Source of the DNA: Anaeroglomus sp964550565
Lineage (GTDB): Bacteria; Planctomycetota; Phycisphaerae; Sedimentisphaerales; Anaerohalosphaeraceae
Direction of reading: 5' to 3'
Length of the DNA: 14,703 bases
Assembly (NCBI GenBank): GCA_964550565.1
Contig: CAZKAI010000099.1
Span: 1-14,703, forward strand
Of this stretch, positions 1 through 6,300 are shown one piece after another. Every line of letters begins with the position of its first letter. The first letter of the stretch is position 1. Under the pieces are notes generated by a model. The model searched no databases, was not told the origin of the DNA, and saw only the letters and a program-made list of their open reading frames with translations. A program made the position numbers and the translations under genes.

Positions 1-1629
1 GTGAACAATGTGGTGGATGCGACCAATTATGCGATGATGGAACATGGTCAGCCGCCGCATGCGTTTGATTATGATAAAATTGGCGGAAAGAAGATTATCG
101 TTCGCAAGGCCGCGGCCGGCGAGCGTATCGTCAGCATCGATGGAAGCAAATGCGACCTGGTGGATTCGATGCTGGTGATCGCGGATGAAAAACATCCGGT
201 TGCGATTGCCGGGGTCATGGGCGGACTTGAGACCGAAGTGAGCAATGCGACGGTCAATGTCCTGCTGGAAGAGGCGCGTTTTGATCCGGTCTGCATTCGT
301 CGAACATCGCGTCGGCTGGCGCTGCCTTCGGAGGCATCGTACCGGTTTGAGCGTCTGGTCGATACGGATAATATCGAATGGGCGTCCCGTCGATGTGCTC
401 AATTGATTGTGCAGTGGGCAGGCGGTTCCGTGGCCCGCGGCATCGTGGATGCTTATCCCGGCAAGGTCGAGACGCCGACGGTGGGGATGCGGTTTTCGCG
501 GATGCATGCGCTGCTGGGGATTACCATTCCCAATGATAAGGTGATGGCGATTTTCAAGGGGTTGGGATTCAATCCGGAAATGAAGACCGATGACCTGGTG
601 GTCTGCGAGATTCCGACCTGGCGGCATGATATTTATCGCGAAGTGGATTTGATTGAAGAGGCCGCACGCTGCTGGGGCTATGACAAGATTCCCACCGAGC
701 GAAAGATTCATATTGAGGCTGCTCCCAAAGACAAGCGTCAGGCGCTGACCTCGCGGCTGCGGACGGTATTGACCGGTTGCGGATTTTATGAAAGCGTGAC
801 GGTATCGTTTGTGGAACCGGACCTTGCGGCGGTGTTCAGTGATATTGCGATTGAGCAGCATCTGGCGGTGCAGGATGTCAATCAGAAGTCGTCGCGAATT
901 CTGCGTTCGACGCTGATGGCGTCGCTAGCCGGGGTGATGCGGTCGAATTATAATGCGGGCAATACGGCGTGCAGCCTGTTTGAGCTGGCCGATACGTATA
1001 AGCCCAACCTGGCCCATCCGGACAAGCTGCCGATTCAGCGGACGCAGATTGGCCTTGTGACCGACGGCGACTTCCGGCAGTTGCGAGGCGTCATTGAGGG
1101 GATTATCGAGGCGGTCAATGCGACCGCGAAAATAGAGTTCAAGCCAGTCGAATACAAGTGGGCCCAGGCGGGGGCAGAGGTTCTGATGGATGGCAAGCCG
1201 GTCGGGGTGGCGGGGGTGCTCAAGGCGGACCTGGCCAAGCGGTTTGATCTGGACCGGGCAGGGCAGGTTTGTGCGGCCGAGCTGGATTTTGATACGCTGC
1301 TGGAGTCGATTGGCGGGATTGTGGCGGTCAAGCCCATCCCCAAGTTTCCCGCAATTTGCCGGGACTTGTCGCTGATTGCCGCCGAGCCGGTCAAATGGTC
1401 CGATATTCTGGCGACCATTCAAACCTGCTGGCCCGCCCAGTTGGAGAAGGTCGATTTTGTCACGCTCTATCGCGGCAAACCCATCCCGGCCGGACAAAAA
1501 AGCGTCACGGTGTCGCTGGTCTTCCGCGATGATGATGGGACTTTACGCCATGAACAGGTTGATGCGTTCGAGAAGACTATCCTTGATGCACTCAATCAAA
1601 AATTAAACGTGCAAATCCGCACCACATAA
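1..1629 (+). CDS. pheT: Phenylalanine--tRNA ligase beta subunit (C-terminal ~540 residues; 5' end outside window)
   Basis: The beta subunit of the (alpha-beta)2 phenylalanyl-tRNA synthetase charges tRNA-Phe in the cytoplasm together with PheS. The frame is open from base 1. The GTG there is an internal codon: the first visible residues (NNVVDATNYAMMEHGQPPHA) match the conserved VDVTNYVMLELGQPLHAFD segment of the B3/B4 region, which lies well inside the family's usual ~800 residues. The B3/4 editing-region signature PSEASYRFERLVD follows at about residues 109-121. The B5 domain spans roughly 158-232 and ends in RHDIYREVDLIEEAARCWGY. A catalytic-like B6/B7 core comes next. The C-terminal FDX-ACB anticodon-binding domain covers about 445-541, with the typical KFPAICRDLSLI, LYRGKPIPAGQKS and VFRDDDGTLRHEQVD. 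The gene ends in TAA and a strong terminator begins about 40 bp downstream. pheS is presumably upstream, outside the window. Confidence 0.97.
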   Translation: MNNVVDATNYAMMEHGQPPHAFDYDKIGGKKIIVRKAAAGERIVSIDGSKCDLVDSMLVIADEKHPVAIAGVMGGLETEVSNATVNVLLEEARFDPVCIRRTSRRLALPSEASYRFERLVDTDNIEWASRRCAQLIVQWAGGSVARGIVDAYPGKVETPTVGMRFSRMHALLGITIPNDKVMAIFKGLGFNPEMKTDDLVVCEIPTWRHDIYREVDLIEEAARCWGYDKIPTERKIHIEAAPKDKRQALTSRLRTVLTGCGFYESVTVSFVEPDLAAVFSDIAIEQHLAVQDVNQKSSRILRSTLMASLAGVMRSNYNAGNTACSLFELADTYKPNLAHPDKLPIQRTQIGLVTDGDFRQLRGVIEGIIEAVNATAKIEFKPVEYKWAQAGAEVLMDGKPVGVAGVLKADLAKRFDLDRAGQVCAAELDFDTLLESIGGIVAVKPIPKFPAICRDLSLIAAEPVKWSDILATIQTCWPAQLEKVDFVTLYRGKPIPAGQKSVTVSLVFRDDDGTLRHEQVDAFEKTILDALNQKLNVQIRTT

Positions 1630-1671
1630 AGACCATTTGGTATGCCTTAACTACTGACAGCCAGAAGGCTT

Positions 1672-1701
1672 AAAAAAGACGTCCGCAAAACGTCTTTTTT
1701 T
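1672..1701 (+). terminator. Intrinsic terminator of pheT
   Basis: A perfect inverted repeat AAAAAAGACGT (1672-1682) / ACGTCTTTTTT (1690-1700) has a 7-nt loop and runs into a T tract through 1701. The A run on the left arm means it could also terminate minus-strand transcripts. It lies 43 bp after the pheT stop and separates pheT from the RNA gene that follows. Confidence 0.92.
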
Positions 1702-1747
1702 ATCGGTATTTTTTCGGATCAGATTGCAACTTTGATTCATGTAATTC

Positions 1748-1776
1748 TTGATTTTTAACCGATAATCTGATATAGT
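1748..1776 (+). promoter_or_regulatory. Sigma-70-type promoter of the 6S-like RNA
   Basis: The -35 is TTGATT (1748-1753) and the -10 is TATAGT (1771-1776), separated by exactly 17 bp. Predicted transcription start is about 1783-1785. It lies between the pheT terminator and a structured region ending in its own terminator, so it defines an independent transcription unit. Confidence 0.78.
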
Positions 1777-1782
1777 TGGTTT

Positions 1783-2007
1783 GCGGGTTCGCCCCTGGGA
1801 TGTGCGTGACTGAGTCCTCATATTGGAAGAACCGATGAAAGCTCCCCGGGAAGCCAGGTCGCAAGAGCCGAACAAGCCTGCTTGACAGGATCTTCGGGAA
1901 GACGCAACGGCTGCCCACCTTAAATTAGGGGTTACTTTCAATTGGACTCAAACGGCATGACTGGAGGTTGGCCTCAAAACGAAGGCTCGTTAACACGGGC
2001 CTTTTTT
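1783..2007 (+). ncRNA. ssrS: Probable 6S RNA (regulator of RNA polymerase)
   Basis: An independent ~225-nt transcription unit with its own promoter and terminator and no convincing reading frame. 6S RNA mimics an open promoter and sequesters the housekeeping RNA polymerase holoenzyme. Pairing I can trace by eye: closing stem 1811-1817/1944-1950 (TGAGTCC/GGACTCA), continued by 1801-1805/1955-1959. A large central bubble follows, with a left strand of about 1818-1847 and a right strand of about 1917-1943. A long apical rod comes next: 1848-1855/1909-1916 (7 of 8 pairs), 1858-1860/1901-1903, 1868-1872/1893-1897 and 1877-1880/1886-1889. A small CCT/AGG hairpin (1918-1920/1927-1929) sits in the right bubble strand, as in known 6S RNAs. 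The segment GACGCAACGGCTGCCCACCT and the following GGGGTTAC resemble the 3' half of proteobacterial 6S. From memory, 6S also follows pheT (often via zapA) in several deltaproteobacteria. Ends are inferred. Family assignment needs a covariance search. Confidence 0.68.
1982..2007 (+). terminator. Intrinsic terminator of the 6S-like RNA
   Basis: AAGGCTCGT (1982-1990) pairs with ACGGGCCTT (1995-2003), with one G-T wobble and a 4-nt loop, and is followed by a run of T to 2007. It closes the RNA gene before the GH43 promoter. Confidence 0.85.
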
Positions 2008-2063
2008 ATTTGCAGACAGACACCCCCTGTTTCATATCTTGATTTCCGCTCTGGTTTTTAAGC

Positions 2064-2092
2064 TTGAAGCGACTCTCCAAAGACGTTATAGT
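2064..2092 (+). promoter_or_regulatory. Promoter of the GH43 lipoprotein gene
   Basis: TTGAAG (2064-2069), a 17-bp spacer, then TATAGT (2087-2092). The -10 hexamer and spacer match the 6S promoter upstream. Predicted start is about 2099, giving a ~50-nt leader before the ATG at 2150. The interval 2008-2063 shows nothing else recognisable. Confidence 0.7.
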
Positions 2093-2149
2093 TTGCCTGA
2101 AAATGACGTTTTGGAACGATTTTACAAACTCCAATGGAAGGGAAGTCAC

Positions 2150-3166
2150 ATGAAGATTACAGGTCTTGTGCTCGCGGCAGCGCTTTGCATGGCGGGCGGA
2201 TGTCAGCGCGGCTCTTCGAAATTATCGTATCACAATCCAGTCTGGGACGGGTATCTGGCTGATCCGCAGGTGATGCAATATAAGGGCGTTTATTATGCTT
2301 ACGGTACGGGGTCGGGGCTGGACGGCAGGCAGTTTCCGGTATTGCGTTCCGAGGACTTCACGACATGGACTCATGTCGGCGGGGCACTGGAGCCTGTGGC
2401 TGAGCCGGTGATGAAAGACTACTGGGCGCCGGAGGTTGTCGAGTATCGCGGCAAGTTTTATCTGTATTATGCCGGCGACGGCAAGATGCGTGTGGCTGTG
2501 GCGGATAAGCCTGAAGGGCCGTTCAAGGACACCGGCAAGCTGCTGTTTCCGGATGAGCCGTTTTCCATCGATGGACATCCGTTCTTTGACCCGGTCAGCA
2601 AGACGTGGTATCTGTTTTTCGCCAAGGATTTCTTTGATCAGCGGCCAGGGACGGCTCTGGCGGTTGTCCAACTCGGCGAGGATATGGTATCGACTGTAGG
2701 GCCTGTAAAGACTGTACTGCGTGCCTTTGGGGATTGGCAGATTTATGAGCGGAATCGGACCCTGTATGACCGCAAATGGGAAGCCTGGCACACAGTGGAA
2801 GGGCCGTTTGTGATTTATCGCGATGGCAAGTACCATTGCTTCTACTCCGGCGGCAACTGGCAGACGCCCGGGTATGGAGTGGGCTGTGCGGTGTCGGATA
2901 CTGTGATGGGGCCCTATCAGGACCTCTGGAGTAAAGATAAGGCGTCGGTTCTAAGTACGATTCCGGGAAAACTTATCGGGCCTGGGCATAATTCGGTGGT
3001 TTTAGGACCAAACAAAAAGACCTATTTTATCGTATATCATTCATGGAATGCAGAACGAACGGCCCGACAGATGTGTATTGACCCGATACAGTGGACCGAC
3101 AATGGCCCAAAGGCTTTGAATCCGTCTCGTGGACAGAAGCAAGTTTCCTTACCTTTGGACGAGTAA
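2150..3166 (+). CDS. Glycoside hydrolase family 43 lipoprotein (arabinofuranosidase/xylosidase type)
   Basis: Predicted exported lipoprotein, 338 residues, with a GH43 five-bladed beta-propeller that hydrolyses arabinose- or xylose-containing polysaccharides. I chose the ATG at 2150 over one at 2039. It follows a purine-rich GGAAGGGAAG (2136-2145) and starts a clean signal peptide whose lipobox MAGGC puts the lipidated Cys at residue 18. The 2039 start would also lie upstream of the likely transcription start. The three GH43 acidic residues are in place: Asp38 in YLADPQV (base), Asp141 in SIDGHPF (pKa modulator) and Glu217 in HTVEGPF (acid). YWAPEV and the late GPGHNSVV His280 are also typical. 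No extra binding module is present and the length fits a single-domain enzyme. The substrate and GH43 subfamily cannot be told from this. It precedes the CotH giant but is separated from it by 185 bp that contain another promoter. Confidence 0.9.
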   Translation: MKITGLVLAAALCMAGGCQRGSSKLSYHNPVWDGYLADPQVMQYKGVYYAYGTGSGLDGRQFPVLRSEDFTTWTHVGGALEPVAEPVMKDYWAPEVVEYRGKFYLYYAGDGKMRVAVADKPEGPFKDTGKLLFPDEPFSIDGHPFFDPVSKTWYLFFAKDFFDQRPGTALAVVQLGEDMVSTVGPVKTVLRAFGDWQIYERNRTLYDRKWEAWHTVEGPFVIYRDGKYHCFYSGGNWQTPGYGVGCAVSDTVMGPYQDLWSKDKASVLSTIPGKLIGPGHNSVVLGPNKKTYFIVYHSWNAERTARQMCIDPIQWTDNGPKALNPSRGQKQVSLPLDE

Positions 3167-3252
3167 TGGCGGCGAAATAGACAATAAACCTCTGTATAAG
3201 AACGATTTATCATAAAAAATCCTATCTTTGTTAATTCCTGGTTAAAATCAGG

Positions 3253-3285
3253 ACGAAACAGGTTGTATCTTATTGTCCTGTTCGT
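3253..3285 (+). promoter_or_regulatory. Imperfect inverted repeat overlapping the -35 of the CotH gene
   Basis: ACGAAACAGG (3253-3262) pairs with CCTGTTCGT (3277-3285): nine pairs, one bulged A and a 14-nt loop. No T tract follows, so it is a poor terminator for the GH43 gene. Its right arm overlaps the -35 (3273-3278), so an operator role is possible but unproven. Confidence 0.35.
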
Positions 3286-3301
3286 AACTGATTGATATAA
3301 T
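3273..3301 (+). promoter_or_regulatory. Promoter of the CotH/LamG/LTD gene
   Basis: TTGTCC (3273-3278), a 17-bp spacer, then a consensus TATAAT (3296-3301). Predicted start is about 3308, leaving a ~43-nt leader to the ATG at 3352. Confidence 0.72.
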
Positions 3302-3351
3302 AAACATTTATAGCTTGGGGTGTTATGGAATTACTATACGGAGGTTATCCG

Positions 3352-6300
3352 ATGACACGAAGGTGTCGTTTTAACCTGTTTGTTCTATGGATGCTGTGTC
3401 TGAGCATGGCTCTTTGTCCGTCTGCATTTTCCGATTGTCCGCCCGTGGATCTTTCCGGCGATTGCGTTGTGGATATGTCGGATTTACTGATTTTTGCCGA
3501 TAGCTGGCTGAATCCTTCGCAGCCGCTGCATGAGGGGCTGGTCGCCCGCTGGCGTCTGGATGAAACTGCGGGAGAAACTGCGGCTGAAGATATCCATGGT
3601 TATACGGGGCAGCTGCACGGCGAGCCGCAATGGATGCCGGGCTGGGGACGGTATCAGGGGGCGCTGTCGTTTGACGGGATCGATGATTATGTCGAGGCGG
3701 TCGGTTTCAAAGGAATTACCGGCGGTGCCAGCCGCACCTGCAGTGCATGGATCAATACCGACAAAACGGCNNNNNNNNNNNNNNNNNNNNNNNNNNNNNN
3801 NNNNNNNNNNNNNNNNNNNNNNNNNNNNNNNNNNNNNNNNNNNNNNNNNNNNNNNNNNNNNNNNNNNNNNATCTGCGATATTTCAACGGCATGATTGATG
3901 ATGTGCAGATTTATGATCAGGCGCTGGCTCAGGATGAGGTGGCTGGTCTTTATGCGACTGGAACGGCGTTTCGTCATAATCCTGATTTTAATGCCGATAC
4001 CCGGGTTGACACGGCGGATTTTTCCGAATTTGCCCGAGGCTGGGGGCAGCAGGCGCTTCCGGTTATTATCAGTGAGTTCGTTGCCGCGAATGATTCGGAT
4101 AACCCGCCGAATACGGCGGCCGGGCAGATTCTGGACGGCAACGGCGAATCCTCCGACTGGATTGAGATTTACAACCAGACCGACTGGCCGATTGATTTGA
4201 GCGGATGGGGATTGACGGACAAGCAGACGAATCCTCTTAAATGGCAGTTTCCCGCCAATACGATTCTGGAAGGCCGCAGTTTTCTGATTGTGTTTGCATC
4301 CAGCAAAAGTAAAAACTATGTGGATCCGGAAGGTTATCTGCATACCACATTCAGCCTGTCGGCTGCGGGAGAATACCTGGGATTGACTCGTCCGGATGGA
4401 TTGGTCGTGCATGCGTATGAGTCGGTCCTGAATGAGCAGACCGCCGAGTATGGCTTTCCGGCACAGCGCGACAATATTTCCTATGGCATGCAGAGCAATT
4501 CGGAGTATTATTTTTCACTGCCGACGCCCGGGCAGGAGAATCATCAGTCTTTCCTGGGCTTCGTGGATGAGCCGGAATTCAGCCATGAGCGAGGTTATTA
4601 CGACAATTCCTTTTCGTTGACTCTTAGTTGCGGGACCAGCGGGGCAACCATACGCTATACCACCAACGGGACGAATCCGAGCCTTTCCAACGGGACCACC
4701 TATACCGAGCCGATCTCGGTGTCGGCGTCAACGACCAAGGGGATTGTCATTCGCGCTGCGGCATTCAAGGCCGGTTACGAAACCAGCCCAATCAAGACCC
4801 GAACCTTCCTGATGAAAGCATCCAACGCCATGAAAGGATTGCCGGCGGTATGTCTGTCCGGAAGTCCCGGCGAAGTATTTTACAATCCCAACGGGGTGAT
4901 GGCGATTGTCGGCGGGGCGTGGGGAGGAAACGGGTGGTACCCCATATTGTCCACGGACTACAACAATGTGATTCAGCACGGCGAGAATTATGAACGTCCG
5001 GTCTCTATGGAATATATGCGTCCCGGCGAGGATTTTGAATTCCAGGAAGACTGTGGTCTTCGGGTTCACGGCAGCGCCTGGATGCGGCCGCGTTACACGG
5101 TGCCTTCGCAAACCGGGATATGGTATTATCCATATAAGTACAGCTTGCGTTTGTATTTCCGAAGCCAGTATGGGGATACTGCGTTTAATCATGCGGTGAT
5201 GGATCAGTTTCCGGAAGTGGATAAGATTGATACGCTGGTGCTGCGTGCCGGCCACAACGATGATACCAATCCATTTGTTCGGGATGAGATGATGCGTCGG
5301 CTGCAGAACTCCATGGGGCAATACGGCAGCCGCGGCACCTTTGTCAATTTGTTTATCAATGGGGACTACAAAGGCTATTACAATCTGTGCGAACGCATCG
5401 ATGAGGATTATTGTCAGCAATGGTTTGACAGCGATCTGAAATGGGATATTGTCGGCTGGGTGGTTCCGGGGAACACAGCCAGCTATCTGGAAGCCCGTGA
5501 CGGCGATATGATTGCGTTCAATGCGTTCATCAATTATGCCGCAAGCAACAATCTGACCAATCCTGTCTATTATGAAGAAGTGATACGGCAACTGGATCTG
5601 GAATCCTTTATTGATTACAATATTATTCAAACCTGGGGCGGCAACTGGGACTGGCCGCACAATAACTGGTCTGCGGCGGCGGAGCGCTCGGCCAATCGGA
5701 AATGGCGGTTTTTTGTGTGGGATGCGGAAGGGTGCATGGATGGCAATACCAGCAATGACCGATTTGGTGAGTTGTTAAACAGTAACGGAAGCTCTCTTTC
5801 CAAATTGTTCCGGGCGTTATGGGCCAACGAGGATTTTAAATTATTGTTCTGCGACCGGCTTCAGAAGCAGTTTTTGGAAGACGACGGCGCCATGTCCAAG
5901 GCCCGCCTCAGCAGTCTTTTCTGGCAACTGGCCGGTGAGGTTCAGGGGGTGATTCCAAACATCAACCGGTTTGTTCCGGATACCTATATTCCGGTGCGGG
6001 AAGATATTTATTTCAATCAGTGCCGCTCGCGATCGCTGTTTACGTTTGCCGGGCCGCGATTTATCATTAACGGGCAGGATGTCCGGCAGGATAATGTCCT
6101 GGAAAACACACAAGTGAGCATGCAGAATGCCGCCGGACAAAGCGGAGATATTTATTATACCCTCGACGGTTCGGATCCGCGGCTGCCTATGGGACAGCGG
6201 ACTGGGACCTCAGTTGTTCTGGTGCCGGAAAACGCAGCAAAAAAAGTATTGGTGCCCACCGGCAATATCGGCACCAACTGGCGGACGCAGATCAATTACA

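Noticed and set aside
1651..1941. 96-codon minus-strand frame over the 6S-like region
   Set aside because: It reads through the terminator and the structured RNA, with no ribosome-binding site and no motif.
1811..1943. SAM-I or c-di-GMP-I riboswitch (CCGATGAAA..CCCGGGAAGCC and GACGCAACGGC look superficially similar)
   Set aside because: The order and spacing of the conserved blocks do not fit either aptamer. The element has its own terminator and is followed by a separate promoter for GH43, so it does not lead a coding region.
1783..2007. tmRNA, RNase P RNA or SRP RNA
   Set aside because: There is no tRNA-like 3' end or tag frame, no GAGGAAAGTCCG block, and no GGAA-capped SRP domain IV asymmetric loop.
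2039..2149. Upstream ATG at 2039 as start of the GH43 protein
   Set aside because: It would add 37 residues before a perfect lipoprotein signal peptide, lacks a ribosome-binding site and lies upstream of the predicted transcription start.
3325..3894. Two separate genes meeting at the first N run (short LamG protein, then a CotH protein)
   Set aside because: The frame change arises from the 100-N placeholder. The flanks are the two ends of one LamG domain, and a 308-bp gap gives one frame.
4728..5660. 310-codon minus-strand reading frame within the CotH gene
   Set aside because: A shadow of the real CotH frame. Its composition is biased (Ile, His, Pro-rich) and it has no recognisable domain.
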